Source: Anarhynchus alexandrinus (Eukaryota > Chordata > Aves > Charadriiformes > Charadriidae). Taken from it: a stretch of 64,000 nucleotides of DNA. The position numbers and the translations under genes are program-made. Below are positions 50,051-60,800 of the stretch, in pieces; within the stretch, counting starts at the first letter, position 1, and every line of letters starts with the position of its first letter. The stretch spans positions 3,351,029 through 3,415,028 of the forward strand of contig VUYV01000011.1 in the NCBI GenBank assembly GCA_008711295.1. Direction: 5' to 3'. Below the pieces are notes generated by a model. That model was not told the origin of the DNA and did no database searches. It saw nothing but the letters and a program-made list of their open reading frames with translations.

Positions 50051-52648
50051 GTGGGGTTTGCACCGGGAGTGGTGTCCCTCCTTTCACCTCCCGCTTAGCT
50101 GTCTCGCTTCCATAGCTTTGATCCTCCTGGTAATTAATTTTTTTCTAAGCTCAACTCCCAAGACCTTTCCTCATGAGCCTGGAGGGGCAGGGGCATGGTA
50201 AATGCATTTACAGCAGCAGAAACAAAGGCAGAGCCTTATCCCATCCCAGCAAAGGAGGGCAGAAACACCTTGACACCAATGGCTGGATTCATGCTGCCAC
50301 CCTGGGAAACTGTATTGCTGCCTGCCCCGTCGTGCACACGCAGGGCTTCTCCTGGGGCTTATACATGCAAAAAAAAAAAATGAGGCATTTCACTTAAATG
50401 TGCAGAAAGAGTGGCATTTCCATCACAGTCATTCTTTATCGATAGCCCTGTGGTTTCCCTCCCTTCAGCTGAGTTTTTACTGACTTACATTGGCAGAAGG
50501 GAGAGGAGAATCACATTCAATCTGTTACACAGTTTTACCCAGTGCGCAGGTCGGCACAGAGCGGGGCAAGAAAGGCCACAGAGAAAAGTGGTTTTCCAGG
50601 TAGAAACTGAGCTGATGAGAAAAGAAAGAGTGAATGAAAAAGACAAAGGAGAGATAACAAGGGTTTGTGCATGGGAGACATAAATATACAGTTGATGGAA
50701 GCACATAACGAGAGGACCACGCACTGCATTGAATGCAGGCAGCACGCTGAGCACTGCCCCATACCGGCACAGATTTCTCTGGGAGGCAGCACCAACTTCC
50801 CAGAGCAGAAGAGGCATTAGCTGGAGCAAGGCTGGAGACGGTCCTGGGAGTCAGCTCCCTGGCTCTGGGATGGTTGCTTGGCATAGGACAGCCTGCATCC
50901 GTCAAGGCTCTGGATGAGGAGAAAGCTCCCAGCATTTACCCACCCATTTCTCTCTCCTGCCCCAGGTACATGTTTTCCTCCATCATGCAGCGAGCCATGG
51001 TTGCCCCTGTCGTCTGGATCATAGTCACCCTCCTGGATGGCAAATGCCTGATCTGTGCTTTCAGCAGCTCTGTGGATCCCAAGAAGTTTGTGGGCTTTGC
51101 CAATGTGAGCCTGGTGCAGGTGCAGCAGCTGCTGGCCAAGGTGCCCTGCAAGGATGACGAGCTCATGAGGAACAACATATCCCGCAAGGCAGTGTCCAGG
51201 TACCTGCGCTGCTGGTCCCAGGTAGGTCACTGCCATCAGAGCCACCCGTGTTGGCAAGGTGCCCGGGCACACGTCATCTGGTCCTGCTTTTCCTTGATTT
51301 GTCATAGCTTCACCACGGTCAGGCTGTGAGCAAGACTGTTCTTTGCTTCTTTATGGCCTCAAATGTTGCCATCCTCAGTGATAATCTCCAGAGTCACTCG
51401 GGTAGGGAAAAGGAAGGAAATAAAGGATGGTTTAATTAACAGAACTTTGTTTCTAGAAGAACCAGCAACTTCTAAACTCAGATAATAAAAAGCAGGTTGC
51501 AAGGAACATAGGTGTCTCCTAAGGCCCTGTCCAGTGTCAGGAGACCTGTCTAACTGCTAACCTCACAGGTAGGACATGCTGTTTTAAGGACAGTGCAAGC
51601 TGAGACAGACAAAAGCAGCTCATTCAGGAATGATAGAACAGCACACGACGGGGAGTGGAGCCCTGGCCAGCCCCTGCTCTTGGTACAGGAGTACCAGGTC
51701 AGAGATGAGGACCTGTAGGAGGGCATTGAAAACAAGCTCTTCCTTCTTACCAGAGGGAGTTGCATGTAGTCTGGGCTGTCTTCACCCTGCTGCGGGGACC
51801 CCTGGGCCCTGGAGCCAGTGTAGATGGCAGATGAGGATCTCACTGGAGATAAGTGAGCACAGAAGGAGAGCACTGAAGTCCCCTCCTCCTGGGGCACTCC
51901 TGTGCTCAAAGCAAATGCCTGGCTGCTCCAGGCTAACTTTGCAAACAGTTATCCTACTGCATGCACAGATAAATGTCCTATATTCACTGGGAGGAGATTA
52001 CACCGACCCTCTGAGTGCAGTTTGGGGGTGCTGGACTTCAGGGACAGATCAAGGATGGGAGTCCAGATATGCCACATCTCCCCTCCAGCCATGCAAATTC
52101 CCTGTCTCAGTGATACAGGCAAACAGCTTGTGCCTGTCCTTGTGCCTGTCTGGCTCCTGTTCCACTGCTTATTTCTTATCACCCAGGCACTCGGCTGGAG
52201 CATTTTGTTGATCCTTATCATAGCAGCTTTTCTCACCCGCTGGCTCAGACCTTGCTTCAACCAGGCCACCCTCCTGCAGGCACGTCACTGGAGCAACTAC
52301 ATTGACATCGAGCAAAAGATTTTTGAGGAAACCTGCTGTGAGCACAGCCGGCTCTTTGCTCACAAATGCATCCTCCACTTCTTCGAAAGTATGCGGCAAG
52401 AGATCAAACGGCACAGCTTCAGCTTGCCTAGGAAGGGAGAGGAGGCTGAAGGAGAGGAAGATCTTCTCCGGGGCATCACAGACCAGGACCAGGTGAATAA
52501 AATTCTAAAAATGTGGTACTACGAGAAACCTCCCCTGGATGTCAGCCAGGTGACCCAGAGGCATCCCCCAGGGCGAGAGAGATCCCCTCTGCCCTGGGCA
52601 GACAGCCCCAATACCTGGTCCAAATTCCCCCATCACACTGACGTGTAA
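49764..52648 (+). CDS. CALHM3: CALHM3, calcium homeostasis modulator 3 (three coding exons)
   Basis: CALHM3 is the pore-forming partner of CALHM1 in the voltage-gated ATP-release channel of type II taste cells. In mammals it does little alone but speeds gating of CALHM1. Joining 49764-50050, 50966-51221 and 52187-52648 gives 334 residues; human CALHM3 has 344. Introns of 915 and 965 bases have GT/AG ends and are in phases 2 and 0. Four membrane segments lie near residues 18-37, 49-71, 103-119 and 182-204. The extracellular cysteines of the family are present (Cys41, Cys43, Cys126, Cys157), as is Asp120 in LLDGKC. N-glycosylation sequons are N142-V-S and N166-I-S. The tail ends HTDV, as I recall for human CALHM3, which separates it from CALHM1. 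The start has A at -3 and G at +4. The open frame upstream is not preceded by an in-frame ATG. Confidence 0.95.
50966..51221 (+). CDS. CALHM3: CALHM3 coding exon 2
   Basis: The acceptor is a pyrimidine tract ending CCCCAG. The split Arg96 codon is completed and followed by YMFSS, TM3, LLDGKC, the second extracellular loop and RYLRCWSQ. The donor is CAG|GTAGGT. The 256 bases keep the frame exactly. Confidence 0.95.
52091..52098 (+). promoter_or_regulatory. POU octamer ATGCAAAT in CALHM3 intron 2
   Basis: An exact octamer 89 bases before CALHM3 exon 3. POU2F3 (Skn-1a) specifies type II taste cells and is needed for mammalian Calhm1 expression, which makes the site worth noting. Exact octamers also occur several times elsewhere in this window, so chance is a real alternative. 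Confidence 0.2.
52187..52648 (+). CDS. CALHM3: CALHM3 coding exon 3 and stop
   Basis: Encodes 153 residues: TM4 starting ALGWS, then the cytoplasmic helices with [16 protein letters not shown] and [14 protein letters not shown], an acidic EEAEGEED stretch, GITDQDQVN, and the tail KPPLDV...HTDV. The acceptor is TTATCACCCAG. A weaker internal donor at 52550 could give another C terminus (see findings). Confidence 0.94.
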   Translation, partial: ALGWSILLILIIAAFLTRWLRPCFNQATLLQARHWSNYIDIEQKIFEETCCEHSRLFAHKCILHFFESMRQEIKRHSFSLPRKGEEAEGEEDLLRGITDQDQVNKILKMWYYEKPPLDVSQVTQRHPPGRERSPLPWADSPNTWSKFPHHTDV

Positions 52649-52798
52649 TGGGGTCTTTTTCCTGCAGACACTGAAGGGGCACTGCCATACCTCTGCACAA
52701 AGCAAGGACCAGCAGGTAGATGACAGCGGTGCTCACATCTTCCTCCAAAATCCCAACCACAAAACTCCGCTCCAGGGCGTGCCTAGCAAAACCTCCAA

Positions 52799-52804
52799 AA
52801 TAAA
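52799..52804 (+). terminator. CALHM3: Candidate CALHM3 polyadenylation signal AATAAA
   Basis: The first canonical hexamer after the CALHM3 stop, 151 bases downstream. It is followed within about 50 bases by a GT-containing stretch (GTTAGTGG). Confidence 0.55.
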
Positions 52805-54191
52805 CTAGCTCTGAAGATCCAAAGGTCCCAGACTCAGTCACTGTTAGTGGCATTTCTCAACCAAGGGCTCTGCGTAGCACTTTTGTCATATTAAAAAGTT
52901 TGCAGCTCCTTAGAGCTGTGATAAAACCCTTCTGGCTTGAGGAAGGATTTAACCAAGGCAGCAACATCTGGCTGCGTGTGCGAATCAACGGGAGCGGCAG
53001 CTTCACAGAGGTGTGAGGAGCTCCTGCCTGTTTCAGTGAAACCTGGTTCAGAGAGTTAGCAGTGCTGACACTGAAATGATTTAATTGGCAACTCTTTCAG
53101 TACCACACCAACATGTTTACTCAAAAAGGCACAACCACCTCCTACGTCTTCCCATCCGCTGAGAGCTCTGGCTGCCCCCAACCCAGCTGCCAAACCATTC
53201 AGCCTCCCTTTAACAACCCATCAATACTTCCATGCATTTTCAAAACAAAATAGGGCAACACACTGAAGTTCATAAATTTAATAGAAGATACCTCTGGATA
53301 AGTGTCCCCGGACTGGGTTGGATTTGCAGAAGAAAAGGAGACAGAGGCTTTGCTTAACATATCCAGAGCCATGGGGCTGTGCTGGGATGCAGGTGGCTGC
53401 TCTAAGCACTGGCATTGGGCCATGGAAAGGACACACTGCCTCTGCCTGAGAAGTCTGAACATAGATTTTAAACACTCCCCTGCTAGATTTTAGTACAAAC
53501 CAATCTATCCAGAGGATCATCCTTGCATCACCCAGTTGGACATTTCCATCCTTAGTTTCAAAACTGTTTGAATGTAGCCTTATCTCTGAGCCTCTAATGC
53601 TAGTTATATTATAATGCTAATTACTTTCTTACCTGCCTTTTCCCAGCCCCTGTTGTAGATGGTGCCAACCATGGTGCCAGTTTGACTGACATTTCTGTCC
53701 AGCATTGCTGCTTGAATGCATTAAACTCTGCTGCAAACTAACCCAGTACAGACACATCTGTTCCTCCAGACTGATGCTCACACTGATGCCCACTTTGTCC
53801 CTGGGAGTGAAGGGTTGTGAGGAGCAGGGGTGAAAAATAAACCTCTCCTTGGACATGCATAGGCAGATGGGGCAAGCAGGGCCTCATGGAGGAAAGAAGA
53901 AGGTGGGAAAGGGGCAGAGAAACCTGCCGCCACCTTGTGACTAAATCCAAAATGAGGGGTTGAATTGAAAACACATATTAATTCCCCAAATTAACTTGTC
54001 AGACTGCTGGGAGGTGGATCACCTCCTCCCCAGGATGTTTGTGTACAGGGTCAGGGAGGGAGGAGATGCTTGGCAAAAGACAGGGAGGCCAAATATTTAC
54101 ATGGCCCACCTGTGGGCAGCTTCACCCCTCTGCCAGCCGAGGCCCGGTGGGACCTGCAGGGTGCAGAGGGATGGGCTGCAGAGCTTTTCTT

Positions 54192-54199
54192 ATTTGCAT
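54192..54199 (-). promoter_or_regulatory. POU octamer (ATTTGCAT) between CALHM3 and CALHM1
   Basis: An exact reverse-strand octamer 1.5 kb after CALHM3 and 4.2 kb before CALHM1. It is the second exact octamer in the channel-gene interval. The same reasoning and the same chance caveat apply as for the intronic copy at 52091. Confidence 0.2.
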
Positions 54200-54774
54200 A
54201 ACAAAATCAGCTCTGGCTGCATCCCTGAGCTCCCCTGGATGTGCTCAGAGGGGGCACAAAGCCAGCTGTGGCCCATGCCAGTTGGGAATAACACAGTGGT
54301 CTTCCCATCAGGAGCTATTTAGGTCCAGGGAGCTTCTGAGCTTTCCTTTGAAACCAGCATTGCACTTTGGATTTCGTCTCTGGTTTTCTTTTATCAGACA
54401 CATCACAAATCTCAGGCTGAGACTCAGTTTGGACTCACCACTCCACACTAGTCAAATTGGCTATTTTCCTAACCAGCTCAGAGCAGAGGTCTGCAGCTCC
54501 CCTTTGCATGCTGTTTTCCATGTTCTCAGGTTTTAAGTCATCCCAGACTGGCTACAAAATACAAAATGCAAAAAAGGGGAAGAGGAACATCTTTGTTATC
54601 TGTGTCAGGAGGGAGAAAACTCGTTGATTTAAGGGTGCTGCCATAGTCTTTTGCAGGTCTACAAAGGCTCACACGCTGCTGGGAGGGTCAGTCATCCCAG
54701 GTTAGCTCCAGTTGGATGGGGCCGTGGGTGTTCATCCCTCCCAGCCTCCCTGAGTCCTGTGCTGTGTTCCCCTT

Positions 54775-55045
54775 CGAAGCCAGAGAAGAACTCTTCTCTA
54801 TAGTGGTAAATGGTATCTGGCACCCCATGACGGGACAAGAGGCAACAGGCACAAACCCCAAATGCAGGAAATTCCACTTAAACAGAAGAAAAGACTTATT
54901 TACTTTGAGGGTGATGGAATGGGCTGGCCAGAGAGACTGTGGCACTGATATTCACAACCCAATTAGATGTGTCCACAAGCATGCTTTGAGCAGGGGGGGT
55001 GGACCAGACAATCTCCAGAGGTCCCTTCCCACCAGCTCTGCTAGG
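54775..55045 (+). mobile_element. CR1 LINE 3' fragment, plus strand
   Basis: The sequence follows the avian CR1 3' consensus in order: AACTCTTCTC near 54790, GACGGGACAAGAGGCAACAG near 54831, CAGGAAATTCCACTTAAACA near 54864, GGCCAGAGAGACTGTGG near 54927, then GCTTTGAGCAGGGGGG and ATCTCCAGAGGTCCCTTCCC at 54984-55030. It lacks the terminal 8-bp repeats and all of the reverse transcriptase region, as usual for 5'-truncated CR1 copies. It is clearly less diverged than the copy at 23.6-24.1 kb, hence younger. Confidence 0.85.
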
Positions 55046-58000
55046 AGTGGGCATCCTCCTGTGAGAGTGGGAGCAGAGAGGGTCGTTCGCAATCTTCAGC
55101 AGCTCTTTGCCTCTCAGGGCTGGTCTGATGTCTGACCTATAGATATGTCTGACATGTTTAGGGATCCTCACCTGCCAAGAGCCCATGAAACAGCAGGGCT
55201 GACGGCAAAGACAACTTCCCCAATCTCTTCACAAACTCTCCTGATGGGAATTGTGACCATTTTCCTACCCCTCCTATCTATATCCTACATTGACTGGGAC
55301 ATGCAAAGCCTGCCTGACGTCCCTGGCTTGGTGTCTGTCTTGGCATCCAGGTACAGGACCCCACACTGGGAGGGACTTGGACATGTACCATCTCTCCCAG
55401 GAGCTGGTTTCCAAAGCATGACCAGGCAGGATTGTGGGAGGAATCATTCACTCTGCCTTCTCTTGTGAATCAGTTGGTGTGAGCTTTCTGCTGACAATCT
55501 CACCAAAACAAGGTCCACCTTAACAAGGCAACACAGGAAGAAAGACCCAGGCATTGGCTTCTGTGGGCTCTGTTTTGAATCCCACTGACTTATTGTTGGC
55601 CTCAATGAGCACTGCCAGTGCTGTACACCAAGCAAGCTCAGACCCCTCATTCATGTTTAATGAAAGGCAGAGTTTTCCCAGAGATCAAAAAACTCTCTGC
55701 TTTTTACAAGGTTGATTCATGTAGGCTTTGATGTCAACTGCCCTTCAAAAAGCCACTCGCCAGGTGAACAAGAAAGCCAGCCTGAGCTCTTAGCTAGCAA
55801 TACAATAAGCCTCATCTATATTCATGCAACCAAATCTCTTCCCACTTGATGAGATCATGCAATTAACCTCTCCGCAGCAGGCACAGCTAAGACTGACCAG
55901 GTACTACCCACATGCTTTGTGCTCACACCTGTGGTGGCATCTCACAGTGAACTTGGTATTATCAACTAAGCACCAGGACTGGTGTTGGGGGAGACGTCAG
56001 AAACCACAGCACTGACTAATGGTCAAAACACCTGGTGTGGCTTCCTACCTCTGTATTGACGCACCGTACTGACCTTGGGGAAAAGTATCTCCCGCATGCC
56101 ACCCACCTATGTACAGCTTGCCTTGGTGATGTGTCTCACAGCCACCAATGCAGCCGCGGTGGTGCCCAGACAGATGTATCATGATACCCACATCAACAGC
56201 ACAGGTGGTACCTGGACCGGAGGGACCGAATGTCTTGCAGGTAGTCAATACTGCAACAAGCTGTTTTATGGCCACTTGTCCCAATATTCCCCCATCTTTT
56301 GGCTAGTGTCAAAGCTGCTTTGTAAACTGGGAATATAGGTGCAGAACAGCACCAACAACACAATCCGCTTCCTATAGGTTTGTGCTGCAGGAGCTAAGCC
56401 TGGCCCAACCACAGCTATCACATCTCATTAGTGTTTGTCTCAGTTCTGGCAAGCTGGGGAGGAGTCTGTCTGGTCGGCTTTGTGCTGGCAAATGTGCACA
56501 GGATCTCTGCACAGGAAAGCCCCCGGGTCTGCAGAGCCAAACTGAGCACCCCAGCATCAACATCCAGGACACATCCACCAGAGACCTGACCTGGCTCTGC
56601 CTGGACCGCTCCTAGCGCACAAAGAGTGGGAAGGGCAATGCAGGTACCCAGATCCACTTGAGTCCAGATCGCTTGGTGTTGCTACTGAGTTAACAAACCC
56701 AGGTAAAGTGGCATGGCTAAATTGGCAGCAATCCTATGCTGTATGGCCCAGCCTGCCCAGCACCCGGCTAGCTCAGTCCTCCCTGCACCGTGCATGGGAA
56801 ACGTGCCCTTAGACACCGTAGCCTGAGGTCAAGGCATATGGCCAAATCCCAGCCCCAGCCTCTGCTGCTAAATGGATGCACATTGCTGGCTCAGGTAGTC
56901 CTTGCTCTGCCCTTCCCAGCAGGATTTGAGTGATCTTCAGAGGAGTGGCAGCTCCATTGCACCCTCAGCCCCTGGGGCTGCAGGTACCTGCTGGCCTGAC
57001 GGGCAGGAAGGGTTCTGCACGGTCCATGCCTACAGGCGGACTGGTACCCCTGGGAAACACAGGCCCTCAGGCGATAGTGGCTGCCCTTGGGCCAGGAAGG
57101 TCACTGGCAGGATTTACACATCCTTCTTGTATTGCCAGTTCCTGCACATCCCAAATTTATCAAGGGGCTGGGATTATAACCGCAAAAGGTGGCTGCAAGA
57201 AAATCGTTGAGCTTCTGTCACTCAGGAACAGCTGCCGTTGAGAGCAAACTGCACCCAAGCCCTTCAGAAATGCTCATTAAAAGCAGGTGAAAAAAGAAGA
57301 AATCTTAGGGAAAAACCTGAATCTCAGAGCTCTGCTGGGCAGGGAGTGCTTCCTGAGAGAGCAGAGGCACCCAGGGCTCAGATGCTCTCGGCAGGACCTG
57401 CCTGCGAAGCACGGTACATCCTCTGCGCTCCTGTCCCTGCAGCCTTCTCTTCTTTCTCTGCCTGTTTTTCTCCAGCCCTAAAGCCAGGAAAAGCACTGTG
57501 TGCCTCTGGATGTCGCCAGGCTATGCGAGCCGGGGTCTGAAGGACATTTTAGCAAGCCCCGAAGGCACGGGGCTATGAAAACCAAGGAGCTACAACTGTC
57601 ATCTTGTAAGTCTGGCTGAAATTAGAATGTTTGCAGGGTGGAGGGGAGCCCATAAGAGACCTTGGCAGTACCGATACAACATCCCAGAGCACCAAGGGCT
57701 TTATCCCTCCTTCCTCTGCCTTCCTCTTCCCTCTGCAGAATAAAACAGAGAAAAGGCATTTCCCAGTGAAGCAGAAGCAGGTAGAGATCAGGGGGCTGGA
57801 AGACCTGTGAGGCACTTGTGTTAGATGCTGCTGGAGTGATGCAGACATGGAGGGAGCGGGGAAGCTCTGGCATCCCGCTTTTCCGTGTGTGCCAGCACTG
57901 CAGAGGTGGGGCGTCCCATTCGGTCCTGGGAGGAGCACCCACCTCCTGCATTTGCAAACAGGTTCACAGAGGCCAACCAGCCAACTCCCCTTTCTGCCCA

Positions 58001-58371
58001 GGGCACAGATTGCTCTGGGGAGGGCACAGCCATGGTAACACCTGCACCCTCCAGCCAAGGGGACTGGTGACAAGGATACTGCAGAAATGGGGACGCAGAG
58101 AAGAATGAAGCCAGATTTAGCAAAGCAGAAACAACCCAGGTCCCTCAGACCCAAAGAAGAGCAGGAGAAAACAAAATCTGAACTTTTGCAAGCAGCAACA
58201 TCAGCATGAAAAAATGTTTTCATTTTCTGGTTTAAATATTGGGGCTGTAAGAGTGTGTAACTGAATCAGAGACTTGTTGATGTCCATCTTTGAAGTGGGG
58301 GGCTGAAAGAATGAAGTAAACCAAGGCCACAGCTTGGACCCTGGTGGGGGGAGGAATCACATCAAGGGAAG

Positions 58372-58920
58372 ATGGACAAGTTTCGGATGATCTTCCAGTT
58401 CCTCCAGTCCAACCAGGAGTCCTTCATGAACGGTATATGCGGGATTATGGCCCTTGCCAGTGCCCAGATGTACTCAGCCTTTGACTTCAACTGCCCCTGC
58501 TTGCCACACTACAACCTGGCCTACGGGCTGGGCATCCTCCTGGTGCCCCCCTTCATCTTGTTCCTGCTGGGCTTTGTGCTGAACAACAACGTCTCCATGC
58601 TGGCGGAGGAGTGGAGGCGACCCCAGGGCCAGCGAGGGAAGGACCCGGCTGTCCTGCGCTACATGTTCTGTTCCATGGCACAGAGGGCCATGATCGCCCC
58701 GGCGGTCTGGGTCTCGGTGACGCTGCTGGACGGCAAGTGCATCACCTGCGCCTTCTGCACCTCGGTGCCTGTGGAGACCCTGGGCAACACCAGCCACCCT
58801 GGCCTCTCCCAAGGGGAGATGAAGCGGGTCCTCGCCCGCATTCCCTGCAAAGAGATCTACGATGGACAGGAGTTCATCGCCAATGAAGTGGCCATCAGGT
58901 ACTTGCGCTGCATCTCACAG
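58372..58920 (+). CDS. CALHM1: CALHM1 coding exon 1
   Basis: Encodes residues 1-183, from the N-terminal helix through TM3 and the second extracellular loop to RYLRCISQ. It lacks the intron that interrupts CALHM3 after codon 95. The donor is CACAG|GTAAGA, a near-perfect consensus. Confidence 0.97.
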
Positions 58921-60800
58921 GTAAGACGCGTCATGGCTGTGCCCTCGCTGATGGCTTGGCGTTAGGCACTGCCAGCCTTAGCTCTTCCCTTGAAGGAATC
59001 TCCTTGTTGAAATCAAGCTGCAGGAGGAGAGACGGGTGAGTTTGCAGGGGTACAAGGAGGTTAGACTCAGCTCCAGAGAGTTATGCCACCAGCATGGTGC
59101 AGAGACTGAAGCTGATAATTCGGTCCCCCCTCCTGCCTGGGCAGCCTGGGGCTGCAGGGCAGCAGTAGATGGCCAAGCTGTATGCAGAGATTCATTTAGA
59201 GCAAGTTCAGAAGGGGCTGATGTGGATGTTACTGCCTGGATGGTGGGCTGTCACCCCCTCCCGTAACCCACCAGTTGCCTGTGCTTGCTCTTGCTGCTTA
59301 CAATGTGTGCAAGCAATGGGCTGATAATCATCTATGCCACTTGCCTCTGCCGCTTGCATGGGAACAGCCAGCATGTGCTTATTAACCACCCCAGGGAATC
59401 ACAAATGAAGAAGTGCCACTAACCATTTGTCCTGTGCTTAACTCCTCTCAAGCTCTCTGCTTCTGGACATGTTGGACCCACTCTGGTCACTCATGTCCTC
59501 CTGTTTAAAAGCAGCTCGTCTCCCTGACCTCCTTAGGGCAGACAGGAATTATTATCTGCAGTTTAAGAGAAACAGAGGCACAGGGACTTCTCCAAAGACA
59601 CAAAGCAGATTTTCCTGGGTAGACCCCAGTTCCCAGCTGCCGGGAAGCACTGGGAGCTGCAAAACAAGAGGTGTCACCTAGATACCCCCCTCCCAGCTGC
59701 TCTGTTACGGGGCTGCATTTACAGTGGGGTTCACCCTCGCAAGCTCTGCCTGCACAGTCCCAGCAGCAGCCTGAGCTGAGACCGATGGTGAACAAGACAG
59801 ACTGGTCCTGGCTCTGCCCTCATCTCACCCTTCCTGTCAGACCCCATTAACAGGGGTGCCTGTCTCTGCTGCTCACCCATGGTAGATGTTACTAAGTCCA
59901 ACAGCTCAGGAAAAGGGTTAGGCAGCTGCATAAACCCGGGGAGTATCTGGAATGATGTTAGCTGTGAGTCAGAGGGCACAGACTACCCTAAACCCAGGTG
60001 AGGCACGGCCGTATCGGAGGCAGGACCAAGGGCTGGGTGCAGGATTCAGTCTGGTGTTATTTATGGTCACTGCCTGCTGATGCCATACATGGCGAGAAGT
60101 GGAGAGGCGCTGCCTATGTGGGTGCACCGAACAAAATTTCAGCACAGATGCACTGACATGGTACATCGGGTCTCCTCGTCCAGCTTTGCAATGTAATGCA
60201 GCCAAATGTCAAATGGCCCAAAGTGGAGCCAGGCTCATTCACAGCCCGGGGGGCTCTTGCCAGCTGGTGGGAAGTGGTGGGTGCATGCTCTGCCTGCCTG
60301 TGACGGGTCCGGTTCCCCCCTCATCCCTGCAGGCTCTGGGCTGGTGCTTTGTGCTGCTGATGACCACACTGGCTTTCTTGGTCAGATCCCTCCGGCCCTG
60401 CTTCACCCAAGCTGCCTTCCTGAAGAGCAGGTATTGGTCTCACTACATCGACATCGAGCGCAAGCTGTTTGATGAGACGTGTGCGGAGCACGCTAGGAGC
60501 TTTGCCAAGGTCTGCATCCAGCAGTTCTTCGAGGGCATGAGCACAGACCTGGCAGCCGCTCGCTGCCACCCACCCATGAAAGCTCCTGCAGATGTGGGAG
60601 AAGCCGCTGAGAAGCTCCTGGGCATCACCGACCAGGGCAGCATGAACGTGGCTCTGAAGAGCTGGCACAGATGCAAGCCCCCACTGCACCTCCACCCACC
60701 TCCCCTCCCCAGTGGCAATGGCTGGGCAGGGGAAAAGCAGCCCCCTGCACACCTCCCTGCGCCCCGAAAGGAGATGGTTGCCTACTACAGCAGGGTGTGA
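58372..60800 (+). CDS. CALHM1: CALHM1, calcium homeostasis modulator 1 (two coding exons)
   Basis: CALHM1 forms a large-pore plasma-membrane channel opened by depolarisation or by low extracellular calcium. It passes ions and ATP, and with CALHM3 it carries purinergic taste transmission. Joining 58372-58920 and 60333-60800 gives 338 residues; human CALHM1 has 346. The N terminus [20 protein letters not shown] is, as far as I recall, identical to mammals. TM segments lie near residues 18-37, 49-71, 102-118 and 184-206. Disulphide-forming cysteines are at 41, 43, 126 and 159. Asp120 in LLDGKC aligns with human D121, and N139-T-S matches the conserved glycosylation site. The C terminus GNGWAG...[12 protein letters not shown] parallels human ...PRKEVATYFSKV. 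The single intron (1412 bases, phase 0) sits at the same SQ|ALGW junction as CALHM3 intron 2. Start context is strong (A at -3, G at +4). Confidence 0.97.
60333..60800 (+). CDS. CALHM1: CALHM1 coding exon 2 and stop
   Basis: The acceptor is TCATCCCTGCAG. The exon encodes 155 residues: TM4, the strongly conserved cytoplasmic segment [30 protein letters not shown], a variable Ala/Pro linker, [11 protein letters not shown], a His/Pro-rich stretch ([11 protein letters not shown]) and the conserved tail. The TGA stop is at 60798-60800. Confidence 0.97.
   Translation, partial: ALGWCFVLLMTTLAFLVRSLRPCFTQAAFLKSRYWSHYIDIERKLFDETCAEHARSFAKVCIQQFFEGMSTDLAAARCHPPMKAPADVGEAAEKLLGITDQGSMNVALKSWHRCKPPLHLHPPPLPSGNGWAGEKQPPAHLPAPRKEMVAYYSRV

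Larger units (their letters stand above)
52809..58371. other. CALHM3-CALHM1 intergenic region
   Basis: About 5.6 kb between the two tandem channel genes. It contains a CR1 3' end (54775-55045), an exact POU octamer at 54192 and, near CALHM1, a long unrecognised minus-strand open frame (57573-58223). No further CALHM-like exon is visible on either strand. The last 170 bases before the CALHM1 ATG should include its promoter or 5' UTR; I see no convincing TATA box there. Confidence 0.7.

Noticed and set aside
50817..51305. 162-codon minus-strand open frame
   Set aside because: Antisense shadow of CALHM3 exon 2.
54688..55186. Overlapping open frames on both strands
   Set aside because: They fall on the CR1 3' fragment and its edges, which have no coding role in a truncated copy.
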